A stretch of DNA of 64,000 bases from Bacteroidota bacterium. Lineage in GTDB: Bacteria > Bacteroidota > Bacteroidia > Chitinophagales > Saprospiraceae. Where the stretch lies: NCBI GenBank assembly GCA_018222965.1, contig JAAEZH010000010.1:1-64000 (forward strand). Reading direction: 5' to 3'. Made by a program: the position numbers and the translations under genes. Positions 28,615 to 36,975 of this stretch are shown in pieces. The first letter of the stretch is position 1. The number at the start of each line of letters is the position of its first letter. The notes below the pieces were generated by a model. That model ran no database searches and had not been told where the DNA came from. It was given only the letters and a program-made list of their open reading frames with translations.

Positions 28615-28651
28615 CCAAAGGGCAGATGGCTTCGGTTGTCTGCCCTCTTGG
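28615..28651 (+). other. Stem-loop between T9SS gene and sigma factor gene
   Basis: CCAAAGGGCAGA (28615-28626) pairs with TCTGCCCT-c-TTGG (28639-28651) with one bulged C and a 12-nt loop. No T tract follows, so it is more likely an RNA-processing or attenuation structure than a strong terminator. Confidence 0.5.
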
Positions 28652-28666
28652 CCGTTAAGGTACATT

Positions 28667-29248
28667 ATGAATCCAAGCCCAACTCTTCTAAAAGACTGTA
28701 GAAAAGGGGATCGCAAAGCGCAATACCAACTATTTAAGACCTGTTTTCCGGTCTTAATGGGGGTTTGCTCGCGTTATGCACAAGATCAGGAATGGGCAAA
28801 ATCAGGCATGAATGAAGCCTTTCTGCGGATACTCAACAACCTGAAGCGCTATGATACAGGGGTGCCTTTTGAGGCCTGGATTCGCCGAATTGCCATTAAT
28901 GTTATGATTGATGAATTCCGGAAAAGCCGGAAAGTAAGAGAGTTGATAGAATACCGGGATTTTTCTGAAGCAAACTTTGAAGAAACAGTATCAGAATCTC
29001 CCTTTGATGACGGAGGTGAATCGGTTCCTCCGGAGGAACTTGAACAACTTATTCAAATGCTTCCTCCCGTAAGTCAGAAAGTATTCAACCTGTTTGTAAT
29101 CGATGGGTTCAGCCATCCGGAAATTGCCAAACTTCTCGATGTAAGTGTTGGAACATCTAAATGGCATTTATCTTCCGCGCGCAAAAAGCTGCGGGAGTGG
29201 GTTACTGATCTCATCAATGATCGCCCAACAGTAAATAAAACAATTTGA
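28667..29248 (+). CDS. ECF-type RNA polymerase sigma factor
   Basis: The 193-residue sigma-70 family factor has region 2 (FPVLMGVCSRYAQ ... GVPFEAWIRRIAINVMIDEFRK, about 25-90) and region 4 (VFNLFVIDGFSHPEIAKLL ... STARKKL-type helix-turn-helix, about 135-185), separated by an acidic linker. The ATG at 28667 gives the normal N-terminus; an upstream TTG at 28604 would overlap the stem-loop. The stop is only 2 nt before the ATG of the next gene, whose product has one membrane segment, so translational coupling of sigma with its membrane partner is likely. It probably directs a small surface-stress or surface-contact regulon. Confidence 0.9.
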   Translation: MNPSPTLLKDCRKGDRKAQYQLFKTCFPVLMGVCSRYAQDQEWAKSGMNEAFLRILNNLKRYDTGVPFEAWIRRIAINVMIDEFRKSRKVRELIEYRDFSEANFEETVSESPFDDGGESVPPEELEQLIQMLPPVSQKVFNLFVIDGFSHPEIAKLLDVSVGTSKWHLSSARKKLREWVTDLINDRPTVNKTI

Positions 29249-29250
29249 TC

Positions 29251-30582
29251 ATGGAAGATCCGAAAATAGACGGTTTGTTTAAAGAGGGATTGGAGAACCG
29301 GTCCTTTGACTGGGATCACGCCTATTGGGAGTCTGTGGAAGCGGAGATTGAAAAGCGCAAACGGAAACGCCGTGGCTTTTTCCTCCTCTTTTTTGGTGCA
29401 GGGCTCGTCTTACTGGGAGCTTTCTTTATTTTCTCCCGGGCTTCCGCCGAATTAAATCCCCAAGAACCCCATGCTTCTACCTCTGATAACGAAACGCTTT
29501 TAGAAACCGAATCAAAAACAATCCCGGAAGAAAAAGCAAGCAGCAGGGGTGAAAAAACGGCCCGGGCAACCGAAAGAAGGGAAATCAAAGCGGAGAAAAC
29601 ATTCGACGAAAGTCGACAAAAAGAAACCTTCCGGAAAAGCACTGTTAAACCTGCAGCTAATGAGGCAGTCCCAACAAATGATGCTCGTGAAAACATGCCT
29701 GATCAGGCAGGGCATCCACCGGTTAAAACGGATTTGTCCCCAAAGGCATTCCCATTGCCGGTAGTTCCGGTTCCACAGCTGCGCCTCCATCCGGATTATG
29801 TACAAGCCTTTGTTTATTCGCCGCAAGGCAAAAGTGATTCCTTATTTCAGGAAAGCACACGGCCCGACCCGTCGAAAGCCTTTCAGTATGGCGTTGGCCT
29901 ATCTGTCTTTGGCCAATCCGGGGTACCGGAATCCTGGAATACCCCCTGGTTTAGTGGATGGGGTGCCCATTTCATATTGGCTTACAGTCCCGGTGAATCC
30001 GACAACAAAGCCGTGCGTTTTATGCTGGAACCCGGAGTAAATGTGCGAACAGAGAGTTTTGCCATGCTTGACCAAAGTACTCAGACCGCCCTGGGGCTGG
30101 AGCTCAGCGAAACCAACTACCGGCTGATTCCAGACGCGGTTTGGATGGGAAGCGCACCTGTATCTGCCCACATTAATCTAAATGAAAAACACGCCCTAAA
30201 AGGCGGACTGGACCTTGCCTGGATTTTTGCGGCCCGGGGCAGCCTCGAAACCTGGGAGTACAAAAGTCCGGAAGATCGAACGGCCGAAGAAGCCGCCGAT
30301 TTTGAAAGTGCCTGGCGGGAGGCGGTGGATGAAGGGACCGCAGTAGAAAACTTACCGCGCTTTTCCACTTTGGTTGCCACCGAAAAAGGATGGATGGATA
30401 TGGATGCTTTTCAGCAATTTCAGGTGGCGGCCCGGTTTGGGTATATCTTGAGCCTGCGAACAGATCTCCGGCTCCAACTTCTGGGACGATACCGGTTTAC
30501 GCCATATGCAAAAGATACGCAGCTTACCAGTGCACAAAGTCGATTAAGCCTGGAGCTGGGAATTAATTACTTGTTGAAATGA
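29251..30582 (+). CDS. Membrane-anchored partner of ECF sigma (anti-sigma-like)
   Basis: The protein has 443 residues. A short cytoplasmic N-terminus (DHAYWESVEAEIEKRKRK) is followed by one transmembrane segment (about residues 43-62, FFLLFFGAGLVLLGAFFIF), then a charged Glu/Lys-rich linker (about 70-150) and a C-terminal beta-rich domain with barrel-like strands (about 190-443). Position right after the sigma gene and this topology fit an anti-sigma factor with an extracytoplasmic sensor, but the N-terminus lacks a recognisable zinc-binding anti-sigma motif. A one-mismatch copy of the dispersed 13-mer lies at 29817-29829. The stop overlaps the next gene by 4 bp (ATGA). Confidence 0.65.
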   Translation: MEDPKIDGLFKEGLENRSFDWDHAYWESVEAEIEKRKRKRRGFFLLFFGAGLVLLGAFFIFSRASAELNPQEPHASTSDNETLLETESKTIPEEKASSRGEKTARATERREIKAEKTFDESRQKETFRKSTVKPAANEAVPTNDARENMPDQAGHPPVKTDLSPKAFPLPVVPVPQLRLHPDYVQAFVYSPQGKSDSLFQESTRPDPSKAFQYGVGLSVFGQSGVPESWNTPWFSGWGAHFILAYSPGESDNKAVRFMLEPGVNVRTESFAMLDQSTQTALGLELSETNYRLIPDAVWMGSAPVSAHINLNEKHALKGGLDLAWIFAARGSLETWEYKSPEDRTAEEAADFESAWREAVDEGTAVENLPRFSTLVATEKGWMDMDAFQQFQVAARFGYILSLRTDLRLQLLGRYRFTPYAKDTQLTSAQSRLSLELGINYLLK

Positions 30583-31724
30583 GAAAGTACACAGCCTTAT
30601 ATATAGTTTCACTTGCCATGGTTCTGCTGCCTGCCTGCAATAAAATAGAGTTGCCGCCGGATGCCCCGGGCACTGAAGCAGCATATTATATCAGTTGGAA
30701 CGATGAATCCGGCAATTTGCAGGAATGGGAAGCCGGCATTGACGGGTATCGCCTTTCCAGCGAATCGATGTTGGAAGGAGATTCATTGTATCTCCTTTCC
30801 GGGCGGTTTGAAGAAACGGATTGTTTTGACCTTTGTGGTCCTTCTCTGGAGATCCGATTAAGTGATCTGGCTGTTTACGATGGTGGGGATTTTGCTTTTC
30901 TTCCGCCAGGCAGTTCATACCCCTTTCGGGGAATTATTGTGACAACCGATGCAGACACTACCATAAGCTGGGCTTTGACATTGAATGCGGAATCTACGGG
31001 ACAGGCAGGAACTGAATTTGTACACACCTGGACCTTGGACAATGCCATCACATATCCGGATATGGAAAGCGTGGTACATCAAACGGCTTCGCCTTTGCCC
31101 ATTGAAGTCTGCCTCCATACAGTTGTAAATCCCAATCAGTTTGGGTGTAATTCTACCCAATGCCAGACAATTTCTCCCTTGCCGGCTGATCCGCAGCCAT
31201 TGCGGGTATATATCAAGGATGTATCTCCACTTAACGACAGCTTACTGGCCGAGGTAAGTGGTGTGGCCGCTCCGGTTACTTATTTCTGGAGTACCGGTGA
31301 GACCACACAAAGCATATCGGCTTCCAATCCTGGAGTTTATGAAGTACTTGTATCTGATAACAGCGGTAACACGTCTTCGGCTTCGGTGGAAATCGGGCAG
31401 GGGCCTGCAGGTATGAATATTTGTTCGGCAGATTTTAGCATTGAAAGGGAAGAGGTGCTGGACATCACACCCGGTGATACGATTCCCGGTATTGCCTTTG
31501 GTACAGTAGAGATAATCCTGGAAGTCGACGGCGAGGTGTTTACAAGTCGCGGGGGCATTCAAAATCCAAACAACTACTTCATTCTGGACAACATTAGCAG
31601 TGACCCGGAGAATCCGGACGGAAAGAAGGTTGAGCTTCGTTTTCAGGCAGATTTATACTCTGAAAATGGGGGAGAGGTGCGTCGTTTGAGTGGCGGAGAA
31701 GCGGTTGTTTTTTTGAAGGAGTAG
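30579..31724 (+). CDS. Lipoprotein with a WSTGETT module
   Basis: The protein has 381 residues. A lipoprotein signal MRKYTALYIVSLAMVLLPAC has its lipid Cys at residue 20. The mature protein has beta-rich domains. Around residues 220-275 is a single module APVTYFWSTGETTQSI...YEVLVSDNSG, clearly related to the three modules of the T9SS protein at 26706-28601. It overlaps the anti-sigma-like gene by 4 bp, so the two should be cotranslated. A role as outer-membrane partner of the secreted protein is an inference from the shared module. Confidence 0.7.
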   Translation: MRKYTALYIVSLAMVLLPACNKIELPPDAPGTEAAYYISWNDESGNLQEWEAGIDGYRLSSESMLEGDSLYLLSGRFEETDCFDLCGPSLEIRLSDLAVYDGGDFAFLPPGSSYPFRGIIVTTDADTTISWALTLNAESTGQAGTEFVHTWTLDNAITYPDMESVVHQTASPLPIEVCLHTVVNPNQFGCNSTQCQTISPLPADPQPLRVYIKDVSPLNDSLLAEVSGVAAPVTYFWSTGETTQSISASNPGVYEVLVSDNSGNTSSASVEIGQGPAGMNICSADFSIEREEVLDITPGDTIPGIAFGTVEIILEVDGEVFTSRGGIQNPNNYFILDNISSDPENPDGKKVELRFQADLYSENGGEVRRLSGGEAVVFLKE

Positions 31725-31726
31725 GG

Positions 31727-31758
31727 TGGTGGAATGGTGGACTGGTGAAATGGTGGAG
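31727..31758. repeat. 8-bp tandem repeat TGGTGGAN x4
   Basis: Four consecutive 8-bp units, TGGTGGAA, TGGTGGAC, TGGTGAAA and TGGTGGAG, begin 2 bp after the lipoprotein stop codon. Confidence 0.75.
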
Positions 31759-31776
31759 GGTAATACTAAAACAAAA

Positions 31777-31816
31777 GCCCGAATCCTGCGCTTGCGAATT
31801 CGGGCCATTGTTTTTT
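31777..31816 (+). terminator. Terminator of the ECF sigma operon
   Basis: GCCCGAAT (31777-31784) pairs with ATTCGGGC (31798-31805), followed by CATTGTTTTTT. Confidence 0.8.
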
Positions 31817-31828
31817 AGGAAGGTTCTG

Positions 31829-33976
31829 TTAGTCCTCCATGTATTTTACCGGAGAATCGGTATTGTAGAAAAGGAATGACCAGAGGTCTGCCTGTTCTTC
31901 GATGATCTTTGAGGTTGGCTTACCTGCTCCGTGGCCTGCATCTGTTTCAATGCGGATCACTACCGGATCGCTTCCGGTATGTGATTTTTGCAATTGAGCA
32001 GCAAACTTAAAGGAGTGAGCGGGTACCACGCGGTCGTCGTGATCGCCGGTCATTACCATTGTTGCCGGGTATTCTACACCGTCTTCGATATTGTGTAATG
32101 GGGAATAGCTGAGCAGATTTTCAAAGTCTACCTGGGTAGAATCAGCACATCCATATTCCGGAATCCAACCTTTACCCACAGTAAAGCGGTGGTAGCGGAG
32201 CATATCCATAACGCCTACCGCAGGCAGGGCTACAGCAAACAGATCCGGACGTTGTGTCATACAGGCACCAACGAGCAAACCACCGTTTGAGCCACCGCCG
32301 ATTGCCAGTTTTTCGCTTGACGTATAACCCTCGCTGATGAGGTATTCGCCGGCAGCAATAAAGTCGTCAAATACATTTTGCTTGTTGAGAAGCATCCCGC
32401 CTTCGTGCCATTCTTCGCCATATTCTCCGCCACCGCGAAGGTTTGGAACGGCAAATACACCGCCATTCTCCAGCAGGACTAAACGGGAAGAACTAAACCA
32501 GGGAGAGAGGCTTACATTAAATCCGCCATAACCATAAAGGTATGTCGGATTGCTGCCGTCCATGGCAATGTCCTTTTTGTGTACAATAAACATAGACACT
32601 TCCGTGCCATCCTTGCTTTTGTACATTACTTGTTTCTCTACATAGTCTTCCGGATTAAACTTCAGGTCGGCTTTGTAGAACTGGGTCGATTCTCCCGTTT
32701 CCACATCGTATTGGAAAATGGTGTTTGGGTAGGTGAAAGAGGTGAAGCTGTAAAAGAGGGTCTTTTCATCTTCTTTTCCACCCAGGCCACCGGCACTTCC
32801 AAGACCTGGCAGATCAATCTGGGTCTTTTCTGAACCGTCGTAGTTCATCTGATAGATTCGGTTGGTGGCTTTCTCCAGGTAGGAAGCAAACATCTTGCCG
32901 CCACCGGTATTTACGCTTTCCAGCAAATTTTCTGATTCAGGAATGATCTCTTCCCAGTTTTCTTTATCCGGGTTTGCCGGATCGACTGAAACCAGGCGAT
33001 AATTTGGCGCGTCGATATTGGTCAGCACCAGGAAACGTCCGTCTACATGATGTACAATGGAGCTTTTGGTATCATACCCAGAGAACAGGGTGACAAAGTC
33101 CCCATCGTTTTCGAGGTCTTTGTAGAGGGTAGAGAAACCATCTGTACCTGGTTGCTTGTACAGGATGAAGTATTTGTCATCCTCTGTAGTACCTCCGAAG
33201 TGGTAATGCGTTGGATTTGCCGGATCTTCATAGATCAATTTATCTTCCGACTGGTCGGTGCCCAGTTTGTGATAATACACGCTGTGCATGCGGTTGTCGC
33301 CGGAGAGTTCTTTGCCTTCTTCCGGAGCCGGGTAGCGGCTGTAGAAGAAACCGTCTTCATACCAGGAAGCCCCTGAGAATTTAACCCAGTTGAGTTCGTC
33401 TTCCAGTTCTTCGCCGGTAGCAACTTCTTTTACATAAAACTTTTGCCAGTCAGAACCCGCATCGGATCGGCTCACTGTTACGTATTTATGGTCGTTGGAG
33501 ATGCCTGCCAGTCCGATAGAAACAGTACCGTCTTCCGAAATAGCATTTGGATCAATGAATACTTCCGGTTCGCCATCCAGTCCTTTTTTGCGGTAGATGA
33601 CTGCCTGGTTTTGGAGGCCGTCATTCTTGTAGAAGAAATAATAATCCCCTGCTTTATTGGGAGAAGAGACTTTTGGGTAGTTAAAAAGTTCTTCGTAGCG
33701 TTTGCGGATGTCTTCGCGGTAGGGAATGTTTTCCAGGTATCCGAAAGTAACTTCATTTTGGGCTTTCACCCAGGCTTCCGTTTCCTCGGCGCGATCGTCT
33801 TCCAACCAGCGGTAAGGATCATTGACAGCGGTGCCGAAGTAATCATCCGTTTGTTCTTCCGTTCTGGTGTCGGGATAAGTTAATTTCACTTGTTCAGTGT
33901 TTGAATCTGGTTTTTCTGAAGTACAGGCTGCAAAGGTGAGCAATGTGCAAATCAGAACCAAAGAAAGGTATCTCAT
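31829..33976 (-). CDS. Prolyl oligopeptidase family (S9) lipoprotein peptidase
   Basis: The 715-residue protein has a lipoprotein signal (MRYLSLVLICTLLTFAAC). An N-terminal seven-bladed-propeller-type region (about 80-440) precedes an alpha/beta-hydrolase catalytic domain. The nucleophile is Ser563 in GGGSNGG; the acid is in GDHDDRVVP and the catalytic histidine is His682 in DAGHGAG. This is the layout of prolyl endopeptidases, which cut short peptides after proline. The lipid anchor places it in the envelope. It is transcribed alone. Prolyl specificity is family knowledge, not proven here. Confidence 0.93.
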   Translation of the reverse strand: MRYLSLVLICTLLTFAACTSEKPDSNTEQVKLTYPDTRTEEQTDDYFGTAVNDPYRWLEDDRAEETEAWVKAQNEVTFGYLENIPYREDIRKRYEELFNYPKVSSPNKAGDYYFFYKNDGLQNQAVIYRKKGLDGEPEVFIDPNAISEDGTVSIGLAGISNDHKYVTVSRSDAGSDWQKFYVKEVATGEELEDELNWVKFSGASWYEDGFFYSRYPAPEEGKELSGDNRMHSVYYHKLGTDQSEDKLIYEDPANPTHYHFGGTTEDDKYFILYKQPGTDGFSTLYKDLENDGDFVTLFSGYDTKSSIVHHVDGRFLVLTNIDAPNYRLVSVDPANPDKENWEEIIPESENLLESVNTGGGKMFASYLEKATNRIYQMNYDGSEKTQIDLPGLGSAGGLGGKEDEKTLFYSFTSFTYPNTIFQYDVETGESTQFYKADLKFNPEDYVEKQVMYKSKDGTEVSMFIVHKKDIAMDGSNPTYLYGYGGFNVSLSPWFSSSRLVLLENGGVFAVPNLRGGGEYGEEWHEGGMLLNKQNVFDDFIAAGEYLISEGYTSSEKLAIGGGSNGGLLVGACMTQRPDLFAVALPAVGVMDMLRYHRFTVGKGWIPEYGCADSTQVDFENLLSYSPLHNIEDGVEYPATMVMTGDHDDRVVPAHSFKFAAQLQKSHTGSDPVVIRIETDAGHGAGKPTSKIIEEQADLWSFLFYNTDSPVKYMED

Positions 33977-34140
33977 ATATTATGGTTTAGTTATCGAGGG
34001 AATTTCCGTTCGAAGATAATCATTGGTTTTCTAACCGCCGAAACTGGGGATGGAATGGGATAAAAGGGGGGCTGAATGGTTGATAAGCGTTTTTGCGATT
34101 GACACGTTTTACTCGTTGTCCGGACTAAGAAAACACCATC

Positions 34141-34896
34141 TTATCTCAAATAAGAAGCGCCATTGAGGTCGAGAATGGCTCCGCTGGTAAACTCCGCTTC
34201 TTCGGAGGCCAGGTAGAGTACCGCCCGGGCTACTTCTGCGGGTTTTGCTACCCGTCCCATGGGCGACTGCGCTCTGATAGAATTACCTGTTTCGCTGGCC
34301 AGTATTTCGCTGGTCATATCGGTCTCTACGAATCCGGGTGCGACAGCGCTAACAGATATGTGATATTTTCCCAGGGCTCTGGCCAGTGACTGACTCAGGG
34401 CATTTATCCCGGCTTTACTGGCGGCATAGGCTGGGTGTTCCGGTTCGCCGCGGAAGGCGCCTCTGGAGGAAATATTGATGATTCTTCCGCTGCCTTGTTT
34501 GATCATATGTTGCGCGGCCAGAAAGCAAAGGTTTGCCGGGCCGGTCAAATTGGTAGCCATGGTTTCTTTCCACACGGATTGCCATTCGGCGAAAGCCGTA
34601 TCATCGATTGGATGGGCCTTATAGATTCCTGCATTATTTACCAGGATGTCAATTTGGCCAAATTCTTCCATAACCGTATCGACCAGTTTCCGGAGTGCAT
34701 TAGGGTCTGCCACATTGGCTTTGATAGCCATGTGATCTTCGCCCTCCATGGCAGCGATGGTTTCTTTGGCTGCTTCTCTGTCGGTGCGAAAGTTGAGGGC
34801 AACCCGAGCGCCATAGCTGGCAAAGGATAGACTAATGGCCCTGCCGATGCCCCGAGATCCGCCGGTGATCAATACTGTTTTTCCTGAAAATTCCAT
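34141..34896 (-). CDS. SDR oxidoreductase, FabG-like
   Basis: This 251-residue NAD(P)-dependent reductase has the cofactor motif TGGSRGIG at residues 11-18, the NNAG segment (ILVNNAGIY), and the catalytic Tyr-Lys pair in PAYAASKAG, preceded by the Ser of INISSRG. It most resembles 3-oxoacyl-ACP reductases, but SDR substrates cannot be assigned by motif alone. The start is set at the ATG at 34896 (MEFSGKTVLITGG). A longer reading to 34938 would begin inside the trxA terminator. An imperfect 13-mer copy lies at 34581-34593. Confidence 0.88.
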   Translation of the reverse strand: MEFSGKTVLITGGSRGIGRAISLSFASYGARVALNFRTDREAAKETIAAMEGEDHMAIKANVADPNALRKLVDTVMEEFGQIDILVNNAGIYKAHPIDDTAFAEWQSVWKETMATNLTGPANLCFLAAQHMIKQGSGRIINISSRGAFRGEPEHPAYAASKAGINALSQSLARALGKYHISVSAVAPGFVETDMTSEILASETGNSIRAQSPMGRVAKPAEVARAVLYLASEEAEFTSGAILDLNGASYLR

Positions 34897-34926
34897 AAAA
34901 CCGATTGTGGATGTTGAAAATACAAA

Positions 34927-34957
34927 AACCCCCGGCAATTTCTCACCGGAGGTTTTA
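34927..34957 (-). terminator. Terminator of trxA
   Basis: On the minus strand AACCTCCGG pairs with CCGGGGGTT across a 10-nt loop and is followed by TTTG. The stem has one mismatch. It lies between the trxA stop and the SDR start. Confidence 0.6.
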
Positions 34958-34980
34958 TATATCGTAAGGCTTCAGAAAAA

Positions 34981-35304
34981 TTATGAAGCCAGGGCCTTTT
35001 CAATTTTATCATTGAGAGCCGCTTTAGAGATGGTGCCAACATGTTTTTCGACAACCTCACCTCCTTTAAGGATCAGAATTGTAGGGATAGAACGAATTCC
35101 ATATTTCATGGAAACTTCGTGATTTTCATCCACATTTACTTTTCCGATGGTTGCTCTGCCATCATATTCACTGGACAGTTCATCAATGATTGGAGCTACC
35201 ATACGGCATGGTCCACACCATTCAGCCCAAAAGTCAATAACGGCAACACCGTCAGTATCTAATGCTTGCTCCTTAAAGTTCGCATCTGTGAATTCAAAAG
35301 CCAT
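34981..35304 (-). CDS. trxA: Thioredoxin
   Basis: This 107-residue cytoplasmic disulfide reductase has the classical active site WCGPC (residues 29-33), the conserved cis-Pro segment RSIPT, and the thioredoxin fold over its full length. The ATG at 35304 gives the usual short N-terminus; another ATG four codons upstream (35316) is possible. A minus-strand -7 box lies at 35420-35427, and an exact dispersed 13-mer sits in its leader at 35362-35374. Confidence 0.95.
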   Translation of the reverse strand: MAFEFTDANFKEQALDTDGVAVIDFWAEWCGPCRMVAPIIDELSSEYDGRATIGKVNVDENHEVSMKYGIRSIPTILILKGGEVVEKHVGTISKAALNDKIEKALAS

Positions 35305-35361
35305 TTTTTCAAGCATTTTGCGTTAATAAAGACCGGTTCGATGCCGGTAGTTTGTTTTTTT

Positions 35362-35374
35362 GCCTTTCGGCGAA
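35362..35374 (-). repeat. Dispersed 13-mer copy 6 (trxA leader)
   Basis: GCCTTTCGGCGAA on the plus strand, the exact complement of TTCGCCGAAAGGC. In minus-strand reading it is followed by AAAAAAA and lies in the untranslated leader of trxA. Confidence 0.8.
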
Positions 35375-35419
35375 ATTTCCGAAGACTTCATGTAAACAAC
35401 ATAAAATCAAATAGAGTTG

Positions 35420-35427
35420 CAAATATA
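35420..35427 (-). promoter_or_regulatory. -7 box upstream of trxA
   Basis: CAAATATA on the plus strand reads TATATTTG on the minus strand, matching TAnnTTTG, and gives a leader of about 110 nt that contains 13-mer copy 6. Confidence 0.45.
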
Positions 35428-35614
35428 GCCAAAAGGGGCGTTTGGAAACTGTCGGGGTCCGGAAATTTTGATGTTTCTTTCATTCGAAGTTTTCCATACC
35501 TATTCTGTATAACAACGGCTGTTTCCGCTAAGTTCCGGAGATCAGGGACCTTCCGTGGTCGTAAAACGCAATTCCCCAATATTTCGTTTATTGCCAATAA
35601 ATTCAATTCCCCGG

Positions 35615-36712
35615 ATGAAAATACATTTCCGTAAATGGCTGCTGGAAGGATTCTGGCTCTGGTTTTTCCTGCTGATATTACTTGTTCGGGCATTGCTAAG
35701 TCAGCAGCAAACCGAGGAATTGTATAGCCGCGGATTGTTCCTGTACATTCGGGAAGCGCAGGATGCTCTGACCAGCATCAGCCCTTTTGCGCTTGTTTAT
35801 GTTTTCCTGGGATTTGTCCTTCTGCATTTTTCCTACCACCAGTTTATTATCTGGCGTCAAAAGCGGCCGGTCTGGAAACGACTGCTTCATAGTTTTTGGG
35901 GATTGTTTAAAGGTGCTCTTGCACTGGCATCCCTGTTTACGCTTATGTGGGGCTATAATTACGGGCGGGTTCCGTTGGATGTGCAGCTAGGCCTGAAGGT
36001 GGAACCGCAGGAGATTGAAGATCTCGTATGCGAGCTGGAAAACCTGACCTATGCACTGGAAGGATACCGTTCTGCTATTGAGGGAGCGGGGCCGGAAGCG
36101 ATGGACGCTACTTTTTTGCCCAAACATTTTGAGCAAAAAGGGAGGCGGGCACTGGAGGATCTGCTGGAAGAATGGAACTATCCTTCCCGTGGTTCGGTCC
36201 GTGCGAGATTGCTTTCGCCGAAAGGCATATTATTGCGATTCAATACCAGCGGGGTATACCTTCCCTGGACCGGGGAGGGCCATGTTGACGCCGGATTGCA
36301 TCCCGTGCAACTGCCCTTTGTCATGATACACGAAATGGGGCATGGCTATGGATTTACCGATGAGGGCACCTGTAATTTTCTGGCAGTAGCCGGAGGATTA
36401 AAATCTAAAGAGCCATTTATTCGTTATGCTGTTTTGTTGGGTTATTGGCGGTATCTGGCTTCGAATGTGCGGCCCTATGCCCGAGAAGCTTACAGCCATA
36501 TCCATAATCGTTTGTCGCCCGGTATTCTGGCAGATTTGAAAGCCATATATGAATACCAGGATGCCTATCCGGAATTGTTTCCAAAACTTCGATATGCTGC
36601 TTATGACACTTATTTGCGTGCACAGGGGATTCGGGAAGGGATTTTGAACTACGATCGGGTCATTGGGCTGATGTTTGCCATCCAACAAAAAGAGGAACGG
36701 TCTGTTTATTAG
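35615..36712 (+). CDS. DUF3810 membrane protein, putative metallopeptidase
   Basis: The protein has 365 residues. Three hydrophobic segments lie in the N-terminal third (about 10-30, 55-75, 95-115). The soluble C-terminal part carries HEMGHGYGFTDE at residues 239-250, an HExxH-type zinc motif with a downstream Glu, as seen in the DUF3810 family. The family is presumed to be membrane metallopeptidases, but no substrate is known. The ATG at 35615 is chosen; an upstream in-frame ATG at 35555 adds 20 residues with no family likeness. One exact dispersed 13-mer lies at 36214-36226. Confidence 0.85.
   Translation: MKIHFRKWLLEGFWLWFFLLILLVRALLSQQQTEELYSRGLFLYIREAQDALTSISPFALVYVFLGFVLLHFSYHQFIIWRQKRPVWKRLLHSFWGLFKGALALASLFTLMWGYNYGRVPLDVQLGLKVEPQEIEDLVCELENLTYALEGYRSAIEGAGPEAMDATFLPKHFEQKGRRALEDLLEEWNYPSRGSVRARLLSPKGILLRFNTSGVYLPWTGEGHVDAGLHPVQLPFVMIHEMGHGYGFTDEGTCNFLAVAGGLKSKEPFIRYAVLLGYWRYLASNVRPYAREAYSHIHNRLSPGILADLKAIYEYQDAYPELFPKLRYAAYDTYLRAQGIREGILNYDRVIGLMFAIQQKEERSVY
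36214..36226 (+). repeat. Dispersed 13-mer copy 7 (in DUF3810 gene)
   Basis: Exact TTCGCCGAAAGGC read as SPKG, preceded by GC. Confidence 0.8.
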
Positions 36713-36814
36713 AGGGAATGGTGGTATTTGTCTTTTTTTTGGTTGGTTTAGGTAATAATCTGGCCAAAGAGGGCGTTTTTGGCGGGTGTGAATAACTTTT
36801 TAAAGGATTTGCTG

Positions 36815-36822
36815 TAACTTTG
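36815..36822 (+). promoter_or_regulatory. -7 box upstream of PorE-like gene
   Basis: TAACTTTG matches TAnnTTTG, about 154 bp before the ATG at 36976. The rest of the 263-bp gap shows no other clear structure. Confidence 0.45.
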
Positions 36823-36975
36823 TAAACAAATTATTTTAACAATTACAGGAAATCCTGCATATTGAACCCGAAAAACGCTTGAAATACAACTGTTACCCAA
36901 TTTAATGTGGTAATGCTAATCAAATTGATTATGTATTTCCCGGAAGCCAAAAAATAAAAACTAAGTACCTGAGTT

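Noticed and set aside
34897-34938. Longer N-terminus of the SDR reading frame
   Set aside because: The extra codons fall in the trxA terminator and precede a normal SDR start at 34896.
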